A DNA stretch of 64,000 nucleotides from CAYWFP01 sp964457365 (GCA_964457365.1 CAYWFP010000001.1:1-64000); one strand, 5' to 3'; numbered from the stretch's first letter, positions 8,307 through 20,205 are shown. Program-made: numbers and translations. The notes: generated by a model from the letters alone, not told the origin.

Positions 8307-10397
8307 ATGCGAATGATCTCGTTGTGGCTGGTCTTGATCGCATTGTTCTCCCCGAAGCTCGGGGCGGGCGAACTCGCCGTCGCTTTCGGGAAGGACGGCC
8401 TCGAATCCGTTAAGATTGCAGGGCAAGAAATGATCGCCGACGGCGCGGTCGTGGTCAAGAAGGTCGTATTGAGCGAGACAGGATCCTCACCACTCGAAGC
8501 GGATGATCCATACGCGGGGGAGACTCGCGCTTTCAGCGAGGGCGAGATCCAGCCGGCCGAATCCGCCTTCGACGCGGCCAAGTCCGAACTCGTGCAGACC
8601 TTTTCCTGGGGCCGGCTGGCCGTGCGTTATGCCGCACAGGGCCAACGCCTGACGATGACCGTCGAACTCGATAATACCGGCACGAAGACGATGGAGATGC
8701 TGCAGGCGGAGTTGCTGCGGATCATGCTTCCGGGCGAGAAGGTCGTGCCTCGCGCGGTGGGTTCCGAACCGAAATGGGCGCGCGATTACACCAACATCGG
8801 CACGCCGCTGATCGTCGCCGCAACCTTCGAGAACGGCAAGGCCGTGCTCGCCAGCACTGCTCCCGGAGGACCGTTGCAGTATGGCCTGAAGAAACAGGGA
8901 AAGGCAGAAGCGCCATTCGGCGTTACGGTGACGCTGGGCGAAAAGAATGGCGGCAAGGAACTCTACGACGGCGTCTGGCTGGCGCGGCCGGTAGCGCCGG
9001 GAGAAAGCGATGCGTTCACGCTCGGCCTGCGCTTCGGCGATGCTGAAGCGAACGTGCTGGCGATGGCCGAAGACGTCACCAAGGCGTTCGCGAAAAAACA
9101 CCCCTTCACGCTCGAATGGCCTGACCGCCGACCCATCGGCGCCATCCACGTCGCCGACGCCAGGAACAGTTCGGCGAATCCGCGCGGCTGGAAACACGGC
9201 GTCTCCGTTCCGAAAAAATGGGATATCCGGACCGACGAGGGGTACAAGGCTTTTCACGACGGCGTGATGAAAGGCGCGGAGAAGACCATTCGCACGGCCC
9301 GCCTGGCCGGCATGCAGGGCGTGATCGTCTGGCAGATCGAGGGGCAGGAGTTCAAGAAGGCGGCGTATTACGGCGAACCGCGGCTGTTGCCGTATATCGC
9401 TCCGGAGATGGAGGGGATCGCCGACGCATATTTCAAAGCCCTGCGCGACGCGGGACTGCGCGTCGGCATTTGCATCCGCCCGCTCATCTTCGCGCCGCTT
9501 GACGGGGAGGGCAAGGTCACCTCGTGGAAGAAGGTCGTCAAAATCAAGCCGCGCAACTGGGTGGATCCGGAGAAGGATGTCGCCTACCAGGCCCCGGACA
9601 ACTTTTTCGGCAGAGAGGAAGCGGCTTCGCCGGTGGAGCGGCTCGATGCGAAGATCCGCTATGCGCGCGAACGCTGGGACTGCACGCTCTTCTATGTCGA
9701 TACGAATCATTTCTGGCGGCCGCGCGACAAGAGCCGGGAGAAATGGGGATGGGCCAACAAGATGCTGCCGTCGAAGGTGTTCGAGGAGTTGCACCGGCGC
9801 CACCCGGATATTCTGCTCGTTCCCGAGCACGAATACCTGCAGTACTGGTCGGCCTCCGCGCCGTATCGCCAGCCGCCCCAATACGGCGGGATCACGCCTT
9901 CGCTGGTCGACGCGGTCTACCCGCACGCCTTTTCGCTCTTGACCATCCAGCCGGGCCACGAGCACTTCAAGGCGAATTACGAACGCTACCTCGACGGCAT
10001 CGGCAATGGCGACATACTCATGGTCAACGGCTGGTATGGCGGCAAGGACGTGGCAAGTTTCTACCACGATGCCGCACTGCACGCTCCCTGGCGGTTGCAC
10101 CTGGCTGCTGACGAAGAGATGACCTTCGGCCGGCAGCCAACCCCGCCCGCTGCGGGAGAGGCCGGAGAGGACGCGGAGGGAAAGACGCTGCCGGTCATGA
10201 GCAAGACCATGCCGATCGCCAACTTGGACGCGTTGTCGCAAACTGTAAATGAGCACATGAAAAACCTCGAGTCCGTCGCCGAGCGCGGAGTTTCGATCAC
10301 GTGGGAGAAAGCGCCCGAACCGGCGCGCCTCAACGCGATCATCGACCGCATCGGCAAGGCCGGCGGTATCATCCGCTCGACTCGCGGGATCGAATAG
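8307..10397 (+). CDS. Secreted glycoside-hydrolase-like protein of unknown family
   Basis: This 696-residue protein has a signal peptide (MRMISLWLVLIALFSPKLGAG), an N-terminal beta-rich segment to about residue 270, and a probable (beta/alpha)8 barrel. Barrel strands include MQGVIVWQIEGQEF, LRVGICIRPLIF, DCTLFYVDTNHFW (about 458) and ILLVPEHEYLQYW (about 506). Acidic residues at the strand ends (the D in YVDTNHFW and the E residues in PEHEY) could be catalytic, but I cannot assign a CAZy family. It starts 59 bases after the GH71-like gene with only a weak ribosome site, and is probably cotranscribed. Both proteins likely act on the same polysaccharide. Confidence 0.72.
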   Translation: MRMISLWLVLIALFSPKLGAGELAVAFGKDGLESVKIAGQEMIADGAVVVKKVVLSETGSSPLEADDPYAGETRAFSEGEIQPAESAFDAAKSELVQTFSWGRLAVRYAAQGQRLTMTVELDNTGTKTMEMLQAELLRIMLPGEKVVPRAVGSEPKWARDYTNIGTPLIVAATFENGKAVLASTAPGGPLQYGLKKQGKAEAPFGVTVTLGEKNGGKELYDGVWLARPVAPGESDAFTLGLRFGDAEANVLAMAEDVTKAFAKKHPFTLEWPDRRPIGAIHVADARNSSANPRGWKHGVSVPKKWDIRTDEGYKAFHDGVMKGAEKTIRTARLAGMQGVIVWQIEGQEFKKAAYYGEPRLLPYIAPEMEGIADAYFKALRDAGLRVGICIRPLIFAPLDGEGKVTSWKKVVKIKPRNWVDPEKDVAYQAPDNFFGREEAASPVERLDAKIRYARERWDCTLFYVDTNHFWRPRDKSREKWGWANKMLPSKVFEELHRRHPDILLVPEHEYLQYWSASAPYRQPPQYGGITPSLVDAVYPHAFSLLTIQPGHEHFKANYERYLDGIGNGDILMVNGWYGGKDVASFYHDAALHAPWRLHLAADEEMTFGRQPTPPAAGEAGEDAEGKTLPVMSKTMPIANLDALSQTVNEHMKNLESVAERGVSITWEKAPEPARLNAIIDRIGKAGGIIRSTRGIE

Positions 10398-10429
10398 GCC
10401 TGCCGCACGCTTCGCGGCAGGGAGGGCGC

Positions 10430-10882
10430 ATGCCGCACATCTACGTCGATGCCGATGCCTGCCCGGTCAAGCAGGAGGTGTATCTCGTGGCATGTCGTTA
10501 CGGTCTGCAGGTGACGCTGGTGGCCAACGCGTGGATGCGCGTGCCCGACGACGACTGGATTGCCCTCGAAATCGTCCCCGACCGCATGGATGCCGCCGAC
10601 GACCGGATCGCTACGCGCGCCGGGAAGAACGATATCGTCATCACCGCCGACATCCCGCTGGCCAGCCGCTGTCTCGAGCGCGGCGCCCGAGTCATCGCCC
10701 CGACCGGCAAATCCTTCACCGAAATCAGTATCGGCGAAGCACTGGCGACGCGGGAGCTGCTGGCCGACCTGCGCAGCGCCGGCGAGGTCACCGGTGGCCC
10801 GCCGCCACTGACCGAGCGCGACCGCTCGCACTTCCTGCAAGAGCTCGACCGCGTCGTTCATGCCACCCGCCGCGACGGATAG
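10430..10882 (+). CDS. YaiI/YqxD (DUF188, UPF0178) family protein
   Basis: This 150-residue protein opens with IYVDADACPVK, the signature of the DUF188 family, followed by the conserved DDRIA and DIVITADIPLASRCLERGA segments. The fold is PIN/NYN-nuclease-like, with Asp7, Asp9 and later acidic residues placed to bind metal; a nuclease role is suspected for the family but not established. Length is normal for the family. I chose the ATG preceded by GGGAGG. It starts 32 bases after the secreted protein and could be cotranscribed, though no functional link is evident. Confidence 0.9.
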   Translation: MPHIYVDADACPVKQEVYLVACRYGLQVTLVANAWMRVPDDDWIALEIVPDRMDAADDRIATRAGKNDIVITADIPLASRCLERGARVIAPTGKSFTEISIGEALATRELLADLRSAGEVTGGPPPLTERDRSHFLQELDRVVHATRRDG

Positions 10883-11044
10883 AATTCATGAATAATACCA
10901 GTCTCTTGAACTACCTCGTTTCAGCCAGCCTTGGCTTCCAATCGTTAGTCATTATATGACATCGTTCGGTTATTATCGCCTATAGTTAGCGAAAATAAGT
11001 CCATTATAATGCAACTATAGCTTGTTTGGATGCAAAGGACAGAA
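10883..11044 (+). promoter_or_regulatory. AT-rich intergenic leader with -10 box for the URO-D-like gene
   Basis: This 162-base gap is clearly more AT-rich than its surroundings. It contains a perfect TATAAT at 11005-11010, about 35 bases before the start codon. I do not see a convincing -35 at 16-18 bases, so activator-dependent or alternative-sigma transcription is possible. No gene or RNA is recognised in the rest. Confidence 0.4.
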
Positions 11045-12037
11045 ATGAACGCAATGACCCCCCGGCAGATCGTGCTGGCAAATCTTCACCACCAGCCTGC
11101 GCCGCGGCCGGGCATGACTTTCGACAACGGACGTCTCAACGATTTTCTCTTCGGCGGATTCGGGCCGACCGGCTACACGCAGAAACGCTGGACCGAGGAC
11201 AAGTTCGAATACTACGACGATTCGTGGGGCAATATCTGGGTACGGATGAAGGACGGGTGCTTCAAGGGCGAGATTCACCAGCCGGTCCTTCCCTCCTGGG
11301 ACGATCTGCCCGACCTGCGCCTGCCGGCATACGATGTGGATGCCTGTGTCGAGGCGTTACGCACGCAGTTTGCCGACAATCCCGAAGGGAAGTTCCGCGT
11401 GGCCAGTATGGGCGGGTGGGTCTTCAACGATGCGCGCTACCTGCGCAAGCTGGAAATCTACCTTATGGATATGGGGCTCTATCCTGACGAGCTCCATGCC
11501 CTGCACGAAAAGGTCGGCTCGGTCTACGAAACCAAGATCCACATCGCCGGCCGCTCCGGTGCCGACGCGATCATGTTCGGCGAGGACCTGGGTACGCAGA
11601 CGGGGCCGCTCTTCAGCCCGGCGATGTTCCGCGAATACTTCAAGCCGCTTTACAGCCGCCTCATGGATCTGGCGCACGAATACGGCATGAAGGTGCTGAT
11701 GCACAGTTGCGGACAGAACCGGATGCTGCTGGACGATCTGATCGACTGCGGCGTCGACTGCTTCCAGTTCGACCAGCCGATGGTCTACGATCCGGACGAA
11801 CTCGCGGCGTTGTTCCACGCGCGCGGGGTGGCCCTCTGGAGTCCGGTGGATATCCAGAAGGTTCTGCCCACCGGCGACCGCGAGCTGATCGAACGCGAGA
11901 GTCGGCGCATGGCCGAGATTTTTCGCGGTTGCCTGATCGCCAAAAACTATCCCGATCTGAATGGCATCGGCGTCGAGCGCGAATGGGACCAATGGGCTTA
12001 CGAAGCGATCGTCGCCACCTTCTCGGCCACCGTCTGA
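11045..12037 (+). CDS. Uroporphyrinogen decarboxylase (URO-D) family protein
   Basis: This 330-residue protein is of the URO-D/MtaA-type TIM-barrel superfamily, recognised by segments such as ADAIMFGEDLGTQTGPLFSP, LMHSCGQNRMLLDDLIDCGVD and FRGCLIAKNYPD. It lacks a clear haem-pathway context. In PVC and Firmicutes genomes such proteins are usually not HemE but methyltransferase-like or unassigned enzymes near sugar catabolism loci. The ATG at 11045 is preferred over one at 11030 because AAAGGA lies 5 bases before it. It is monocistronic, with its own AT-rich promoter region, and converges with the asparagine-synthase-like gene. Confidence 0.85.
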   Translation: MNAMTPRQIVLANLHHQPAPRPGMTFDNGRLNDFLFGGFGPTGYTQKRWTEDKFEYYDDSWGNIWVRMKDGCFKGEIHQPVLPSWDDLPDLRLPAYDVDACVEALRTQFADNPEGKFRVASMGGWVFNDARYLRKLEIYLMDMGLYPDELHALHEKVGSVYETKIHIAGRSGADAIMFGEDLGTQTGPLFSPAMFREYFKPLYSRLMDLAHEYGMKVLMHSCGQNRMLLDDLIDCGVDCFQFDQPMVYDPDELAALFHARGVALWSPVDIQKVLPTGDRELIERESRRMAEIFRGCLIAKNYPDLNGIGVEREWDQWAYEAIVATFSATV

Positions 12038-12061
12038 GCGTCATCCCCGCGCCCGCAACGG

Positions 12062-14053
12062 TTATTGCGTATCGAGCCATGCCTGGAACATGAGAACACA
12101 CCAGAGACGATACTTCCAATCCCGCCTGCCGGAAAGGTGTTCCGCCCATGTGCGCCGGACCAGATCGATATCGAGATATCCGTCCGCGCGTAACCGCTTT
12201 TCCGCAAGCAACGTCTCGGCCCAGTCGCGCAGATCGTTTCGGAGCCAGCGGCCGATGGGAACGGCGAATCCGCTCTTGGGCCTCTCGACCAATCGCGGGG
12301 GCACGTAGCGGTAGAGGATATCCCGGAGAATCCGTTTGCCTTTCCCCTCGTGCATAAGGAACTCCGTCGGCAGTGATGCCGCGAACTCAGCGACCCGGTG
12401 ATCCACCAGCGGCACCCGTGCCTCCAGCCCCGTGGACATGGAGGCACGATCGACCTTGACCAGGATATCGTCGGGGTGATACGTCATGAAATCCAGATAC
12501 ATCATCTGGCGGACGAAATCGTCGCCCACGTCCGCGTGCCGCGAGTGGTCGGTCAGATACGTCACGGGTTCGGACGCCCCGCGCACCAGCCGCAGCGGCG
12601 CCGGCCACAAGAAGTTCAAGCGAAGATAAAACTCCTCCGGAACGCGTGCGCTTATGATCATTGCCAGCTTGGTCAGAATAGCCCCGGGCGGCCACGAAGT
12701 CCAGTCCTGCGGCAGCAATCGTCCGGCCAGGCGGAAGGCGTAGTCCGGCATCCGCGTTCCGGCCAAGCCTCGCATGCCGACGGCGGCCGCTCGGCGCAAC
12801 GGCAGCGGAACACAGCGCGCGCGCTCCCACAAACGCATCCCCTGGAAGTATCGGCGATAGCCGGCGAACAACTCGTCGCCACCGTCTCCCGAGAGCGCCA
12901 CGGTGACGTGTTTCCGCGTCAACATCGCCAGCAATGTCGTCGGAATCTGAGACGAATCGGCGAACGGTTCGTCATAGATGCGCGGGAGTTCTGGGATGAG
13001 ATCGAGCCCGTCGCGCGGAGAGAGATACATCTGCGTGTGCTCGGTCCCGAGGTGACGGGCAACCTCCCTGGCATACGTCGCCTCGTCGTAATCGTCGTCG
13101 TCGAAACCGATGGTGAAGGTCTTCACCGGAAGCGAACCGGCGCTGCTCATCAAGGCCGTGACCAGGGAACTGTCGATCCCGCCGGAGAGGAACGCTCCCA
13201 ACGGCACGTCCGCGACCAGGCGCATCGCCACCGCTTCGCGCAGCCGGCGCTCCAGTTCGTCCCGCGCTTCGTCATAGCTTCCGGCATACGGCGCTTTCTT
13301 CCCGGCTTCGACAAACGACCGGTAACGCCAATACGGCGTGGGCGAAGTGAATTCCGTTCGGTATTCGTCCGGCCAGGGAGAGAAGTCGTTCGTCTTCCCC
13401 TCGCCCACAGCCAATAAACATCCGGCCGGCAGTTTGTAGATCCCCTCGTAAACGGAGTAGGGCGCGGGAACGTATCCGTGGCGAAAGAAGAGCGCGAGCG
13501 CATCACGGTCCACCCGCGCATTGAAATCCGGCTGCGCCCGCAACGCCTTGAGTTCGGATCCGAAGAGAAAGGTCTGCCCGCACCAGCCGTAATAGAGCGG
13601 TTTGATCCCGACGCGGTCGCGGCCGAGGAATAGCTTCCGTTCCCGCCGATCCCACAGCGCGAAGGCGAACATGCCCACGACTTTTTCAAGCGCGTATTCC
13701 CGGCCAATGGATTCGATCGCCGCCAGAAAAACCTCCGTATCGCTGTGGCCACGGAACGCGACGCCGGCGGCGGTCAATTCCTCGCGCAGCGCTGGAAAAT
13801 TGTAGATCTCGCCATTGTAGGCGACGACATAGCGCCCCGAAGACGAGACCATCGGCTGGCGACCGCGCTCCGAGAGATCCAGGATGGAGAGGCGGCGGTG
13901 CCCCAGCGCGATACCGCACGCCGCATCGCACCAGACGTCGCCGGCATCCGGACCGCGGTGGGACAGCGTCTGCGCCATGGCCGAAGCGGTGGCGGTGAGC
14001 TCGTCTTCCTGCAACCTGCCGCCAGGAGAATAAAAGCCGCAAATCCCGCACAT
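12062..14053 (-). CDS. asnB: Asparagine synthase (glutamine-hydrolysing), AsnB type
   Basis: This 663-residue protein has an N-terminal class II glutaminase domain beginning MCGICGF, so Cys2 becomes the catalytic nucleophile after Met removal. RRLSILDLS and YNGEIYN follow. The C-terminal synthetase domain carries the PP-loop FLSGGIDSSLVTAL and the conserved TFTIGF, LSGDGGDELFAGY and DRASMSTGLEARVPLVD motifs. The start is set by the required N-terminal Cys even though the ribosome site is weak; an upstream in-frame start would bury it. It transfers glutamine nitrogen to aspartate, or to a sugar or peptide acid in the many exopolysaccharide-linked homologues. No partner genes adjoin it, so I cannot separate these roles. 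Confidence 0.9.
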   Translation of the reverse strand: MCGICGFYSPGGRLQEDELTATASAMAQTLSHRGPDAGDVWCDAACGIALGHRRLSILDLSERGRQPMVSSSGRYVVAYNGEIYNFPALREELTAAGVAFRGHSDTEVFLAAIESIGREYALEKVVGMFAFALWDRRERKLFLGRDRVGIKPLYYGWCGQTFLFGSELKALRAQPDFNARVDRDALALFFRHGYVPAPYSVYEGIYKLPAGCLLAVGEGKTNDFSPWPDEYRTEFTSPTPYWRYRSFVEAGKKAPYAGSYDEARDELERRLREAVAMRLVADVPLGAFLSGGIDSSLVTALMSSAGSLPVKTFTIGFDDDDYDEATYAREVARHLGTEHTQMYLSPRDGLDLIPELPRIYDEPFADSSQIPTTLLAMLTRKHVTVALSGDGGDELFAGYRRYFQGMRLWERARCVPLPLRRAAAVGMRGLAGTRMPDYAFRLAGRLLPQDWTSWPPGAILTKLAMIISARVPEEFYLRLNFLWPAPLRLVRGASEPVTYLTDHSRHADVGDDFVRQMMYLDFMTYHPDDILVKVDRASMSTGLEARVPLVDHRVAEFAASLPTEFLMHEGKGKRILRDILYRYVPPRLVERPKSGFAVPIGRWLRNDLRDWAETLLAEKRLRADGYLDIDLVRRTWAEHLSGRRDWKYRLWCVLMFQAWLDTQ

Positions 14054-14186
14054 GATTCGTACCCGTCCCGGATGAGAAGAAACGAGCGCATCATCGGCGA
14101 CTACTGCATACGCGACGGTGTGGGTGTGTTTCAAGTCGAACGCGGAGGCGCTCCGCGCATTCGGCCGCCGGAGTTTGCAGACAGAC

Positions 14187-15401
14187 CTAGACCTTGCTGG
14201 CCAACTCGCGTGACCAGGCCACCGCTTCCTCGTATAAATCGGGCAGGTCTTCCTCGGCGACGCCGTTCTCGGCCAGGATACCGCGGATGACGTCCCAGTA
14301 GCCGGTGTTGTAGGCCATCACGTATTCCAGCACCAGCCGCAGCGGTGAAGGCTCCCCCTTGAGCGCCTTGACGATATTGTCGCTCAGCGGCAGCGATTCG
14401 ACGATGATATCCAGCGGCATGTCGGTTACGGCCTCGCCGTGGCTGAAGAGTCCGAGCATGAAGAGCTCCGGACCGTGGTCCTTGAGACCGAACGGTTTGG
14501 CCAGAAGTTCGCAATAGCGCGCATTCAGCACGACCTGGTGAATCAACTCCCTCGGCTTCTCCTTGGCGAACCCGGTCATCAACATGACCATGAGCAGCTT
14601 GCGGATATTCTGCGTACCGAGCAGCGTCAGGGCCTGGTGGATGCTCTCGACGCGGTTACTGAGTCCAAACGCGGAAGAATTGACGCACTTGAGGATACGC
14701 ATCGCCAACCCCGGATCGTGCTTGACGATATCCTCCGCGCGTTCGAAATCGAAGTCCGTCCGGGTCACCTCTTCCAGGAGTTGCAGCTGCCCCACGCGCG
14801 TGCTCGCGGCGTGCTCGGTGGTCAGCACCGTCGGCTTGCTGAAGAAGTAGCCCTGGAAGAGCTTGTACCCCATATCGCGCGCGGTCTCGAAGTCCTCCTT
14901 CGTCTCCACCTTCTCGGCCAGAAGCTGCACGTCCATCGGCGCGAAGAAGCCGGCCAGTTGCTTGCGCCGGGTGAAGTCGCAGAGCGAGAAGTCGACCTTC
15001 ACGATGTCGGCGATGCCGGAGAAGGCGTCCATGCGCTTCGCGTCGGTCAGATCGTCCAGGGCGATGGTGTAGCCGGCGTTCTTGAGTCGGTAGCAGGCGT
15101 CGATGATCTCCGGCGCGGGGGCGATGTTCTCGAGGATCTCGACGACCACCTGCTCCTTGGGCATGAGCATCATGTAATCGTTGACGAGCACGTCACGCGT
15201 GCAGTTGATGAAGGCGCGGCTGTTGCCGACAAGCTTGTCCAGGTCGAAGTGGATGATGCTCGAACCGATGACCGAGAGCGTGGCGCGATCGCCGTCGATG
15301 CCGGAGAAGGCGTTGGCCAGGTTGGAGCGGAACAGCAACTCGTACCCGTAGGTCGCCTGCTTGGACGTCAGGATCGGTTGCCGCCCGATAAATACGCTCA
15401 T
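14187..15401 (-). CDS. EAL-HDOD signalling protein (YuxH type)
   Basis: This 404-residue protein has an N-terminal divergent EAL-type domain (about 1-200), with YGYELLFR in place of the EAL motif. The usual DDFG loop is replaced by LDDLTD, while KVDFS and LAEKVET are retained. The C-terminal HDOD domain (about 200-400) includes HDPGLAMRILKCVNSSAFGL and the IHQALTLLGTQNIRKLL helix. Proteins of this architecture are thought to be c-di-GMP sensors or scaffolds more than phosphodiesterases. It follows a 209-residue hypothetical by 56 bases on the same strand. A PilZ protein elsewhere in the window shows the organism uses c-di-GMP-type signalling. Confidence 0.9.
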   Translation of the reverse strand: MSVFIGRQPILTSKQATYGYELLFRSNLANAFSGIDGDRATLSVIGSSIIHFDLDKLVGNSRAFINCTRDVLVNDYMMLMPKEQVVVEILENIAPAPEIIDACYRLKNAGYTIALDDLTDAKRMDAFSGIADIVKVDFSLCDFTRRKQLAGFFAPMDVQLLAEKVETKEDFETARDMGYKLFQGYFFSKPTVLTTEHAASTRVGQLQLLEEVTRTDFDFERAEDIVKHDPGLAMRILKCVNSSAFGLSNRVESIHQALTLLGTQNIRKLLMVMLMTGFAKEKPRELIHQVVLNARYCELLAKPFGLKDHGPELFMLGLFSHGEAVTDMPLDIIVESLPLSDNIVKALKGEPSPLRLVLEYVMAYNTGYWDVIRGILAENGVAEEDLPDLYEEAVAWSRELASKV

Positions 15402-15457
15402 GTTTTGTTCCGGTTCGGCGTCCGGGGCTTTGTCCGCGCTCCCGAGGCGATGTCGCT

Positions 15458-16087
15458 TCAGAGATCCTGCACGAAGGCGAAAACCAACACCGAAACATAC
15501 GGTGGTTTCTCGATAATCTTGAACTCGTCGAAAATCGCCTGACTGTCCTCGCCGCCGCGGATGCGCGTGGCGGCCTGCTGTGCGAGGAGAATGGTGTCGA
15601 TGAAGCCTTCGGCCTTATCGTCGATCCAGTCGACCTGCTGCAATGTCTCCAGCACCGCCTCGCGCGAGACGCCCTTGTCCAGATCGGCCAGCACGGCACG
15701 GGCCAGCTTGATCGCAGCCTCGCCTTCGTCGGGCTTGACCCCGAGTTGCTGATAGAGCTGCTGCTTGCGCTGGGTGACGTTCTGCGCTTCTTTCGTCAGC
15801 GTCTCCACAACCATGTTCACCAGTGCGCCCGCGATCTCGGGATTGAAACCGTTGGCCGCCAGTTCCTGCGTCGCCTCGTCGACGGTTTTCTTCCGCTCGA
15901 GCACCGGGCACGCCGCCTGCGCCGCGGCCGCCACCATACCGATAAACTGATGAGCGTTCGCCTCGTCCACGCCCTTGTTTACCAGGTAGGCCTGGATCTC
16001 CTGCGGGCTCTTTTCGTTCATGAGTTCGCCGAAGACGGCTCGCGCGATGGTCAGCATGTCATCGAACTGGCTGTTTTCCCCGGACAT
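15458..16087 (-). CDS. Hypothetical helical protein
   Basis: This 209-residue acidic protein has no signal peptide or membrane segment. It appears to be entirely alpha-helical, with three similar helical blocks of about 60 residues (around 10-60, 65-110 and 115-185), each rich in A-x-x-L-x-x-x-G patterns such as IQAYLVNKGVDEANAHQFI and LAANGFNPEIAGALV. This hints at internal repeats. The ATG has AAGGAG 5-6 bases upstream. It is probably cotranscribed with the EAL-HDOD gene that follows. I do not recognise a family. Confidence 0.75.
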   Translation of the reverse strand: MSGENSQFDDMLTIARAVFGELMNEKSPQEIQAYLVNKGVDEANAHQFIGMVAAAAQAACPVLERKKTVDEATQELAANGFNPEIAGALVNMVVETLTKEAQNVTQRKQQLYQQLGVKPDEGEAAIKLARAVLADLDKGVSREAVLETLQQVDWIDDKAEGFIDTILLAQQAATRIRGGEDSQAIFDEFKIIEKPPYVSVLVFAFVQDL

Positions 16088-16176
16088 TCGTCTCCTTCGT
16101 CTCCTTCGTCTTCTCGGTCGTCTGTCCTATTTATCACTATATGAAAGATGAAGACAAACGCAAGGAACGGTTGCCG

Positions 16177-17130
16177 CTATTCGCGCGAAAGCATGTCGTT
16201 CTGAATCAGGTGCCATTCGGCAGCGGTGTGACCGACCGCTTTTTCCGATAGCGGGGCGATCGTTTCGATGATCTGCAGAATGCGTTTGCGACCGCTGCCG
16301 ACGCGCCAGTGTCCGAGGAAGATCACGGTTTCGGGCCCGCGCTTTTTTTTTGGCTCCAGCAATGGTACCGTCGGCGGCGGATCATTGTGGTAGGTCGCCA
16401 ACAGGATCAACCCCTGGTCGGGATTGTTCTCGTCGATATAGTCGTACCGATGCCCTTCGATGCCGTCTTGTTCGAACGCCGATACCTTGCGCAACGTGAA
16501 GTCGCCGTACAGTTCCGGCAGGAATTCCTTGTCGTGGATCAAGCGTCCCGGGCGGCGGAATGTGCGGAAGAATACGCCGTGCCCGGGATCGGTCAGGATA
16601 TAGAGCTCTTCGTGCTGCACCACGATGAACATCTCGGGAATGCGCACCGTATAGGCTCGCGGCACGTGTAGCAGACGCGGACGGTCGGCTTCTTTCCGGT
16701 TCGACGGAATGACCGGCGGTTGTTGAACCGTTTTGCCGAGTGCCGGTTCTTCCGGCCGCGCCGTTATCGTTGTGGAGCCGGATTGACGGGCTTGACGTCG
16801 TGGCGGTGAGGGCGCGTTCTTCTGCGGCACGGGGTGTTCGTTGCTCTCGGTGTCCGCAAGCGCTCCGCCTTCGGCCGGCAAGGGCGGCGCCGGCGTGTTC
16901 TCAACGATTGTCTCGGGTGGCGGGAACGGCAAAGGCGTCTCTTCCAGTGCCGGCGGCTCCCCGCCATCGCCGGAGACCGGCGCAGAAGGCTTCTTCGCTT
17001 CCGATGCCTGCCGCATGTGATACAGCGTCGCAAGCCGCACGATCAACACGAACTGCAAGACGACAAGAAAGGCGACGGTGATGCCGGCCACCCACCAGCC
17101 CGTGTTATCCTTTGTTCTCTTCTCGCCCAT
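16177..17130 (-). CDS. Hypothetical single-pass membrane protein with proline-rich linker
   Basis: This 317-residue protein has a short cytoplasmic N-terminus, one transmembrane helix (about residues 12-35, VAGITVAFLVVLQFVLIVRLA), and a proline- and charge-rich linker (about 45-140). A globular C-terminal domain (about 150-310) has beta-strand patterns such as AYTVRIPEMFIVVQHEELYIL and TVIFLGHWRVGSGRK. The C-terminal part is presumably periplasmic. Its 5' end overlaps the universal stress protein gene by 26 bases, so the two are cotranscribed. I recognise no family; the layout resembles envelope proteins with an extended spacer. Confidence 0.75.
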   Translation of the reverse strand: MGEKRTKDNTGWWVAGITVAFLVVLQFVLIVRLATLYHMRQASEAKKPSAPVSGDGGEPPALEETPLPFPPPETIVENTPAPPLPAEGGALADTESNEHPVPQKNAPSPPRRQARQSGSTTITARPEEPALGKTVQQPPVIPSNRKEADRPRLLHVPRAYTVRIPEMFIVVQHEELYILTDPGHGVFFRTFRRPGRLIHDKEFLPELYGDFTLRKVSAFEQDGIEGHRYDYIDENNPDQGLILLATYHNDPPPTVPLLEPKKKRGPETVIFLGHWRVGSGRKRILQIIETIAPLSEKAVGHTAAEWHLIQNDMLSRE

Positions 17131-17572
17131 TCTCGGCCGCCTCGTGTCGGACGATGATCAGCGGACAAGGTGCCTCGCGCAATACCGCTTCGGTAACCGA
17201 GCCCAGAAGGAGATGGCGCAACGCGCCGTGCCCGTGCGAACCCATGACAATAAGCCTCGCCTCGTGTTGCCTGGATTTCTCCAGGATCTTCTTGGCGATC
17301 GGTCCTTGGACGAAGAGCTCCTTGACCCGAGGGCCGTCGCGGCGTAGCGCCGCGGCCAACTCGTCCAATTCCTGGTGGTGGTGGCGGATGTCCTTGGCCA
17401 CGTTGTCGCGGACTGATTGCGGCCCGGCACCGTAACCGACGAAATCCGGCTCCGGCGGCTCCACGTGAAGCAGGAGCAACTCCGCGTTCAGTGCCAGGGC
17501 CAGACGCTTGGCCTCGGCGATGATCTCGGCGGTCACGTCGGAGAAATCCACGGCAGCGAGAATTGTTTCCAT
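17105..17572 (-). CDS. Universal stress protein, UspA family
   Basis: This 155-residue single USP domain begins ILAAVDFSD, where Asp9 is the nucleotide-binding aspartate. It ends with the ATP-binding signature GSHGHGALRHLLLGSVTEAV (111-130), which keeps the G-2x-G-9x-G-S pattern, so ATP binding is expected. Length matches single-domain UspA proteins. It overlaps the start of the following membrane-protein gene by 26 bases. Histidine-rich DIRHHHQELD (about 61-70) lies in the variable region and could bind metal, but this is speculative. Confidence 0.92.
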   Translation of the reverse strand: METILAAVDFSDVTAEIIAEAKRLALALNAELLLLHVEPPEPDFVGYGAGPQSVRDNVAKDIRHHHQELDELAAALRRDGPRVKELFVQGPIAKKILEKSRQHEARLIVMGSHGHGALRHLLLGSVTEAVLREAPCPLIIVRHEAAENGREENKG

Positions 17573-17631
17573 AGCCGATCTCTGTCGGAGAAGCCTGACC
17601 CTATTCTAAACCATGCCTCCCCACGACGGCA

Positions 17632-17661
17632 AGAAAAACGGCGCCTGATTCCGGGCGCCGT
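17632..17661 (-). terminator. Rho-independent terminator of the gyrase operon
   Basis: On the minus strand the RNA would form ACGGCGCC, an 8-base loop and GGCGCCGT, followed directly by a T-rich run (TTTTCTT). It lies just after the gyrA stop and is a strong intrinsic terminator. Confidence 0.85.
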
Positions 17662-17682
17662 GGCATGTGGTCGACCTTCATA

Positions 17683-20205
<2,523 letters not shown>

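Noticed and set aside
5050..8343. Open frame of over 1000 codons on the minus strand
   Set aside because: It is the mirror of the GH71-like gene, caused by high third-position GC. It has no motifs or ribosome site.
12062..14134. Longer asparagine synthase start at 14134
   Set aside because: It would place 27 residues before the catalytic Cys, which must be N-terminal.
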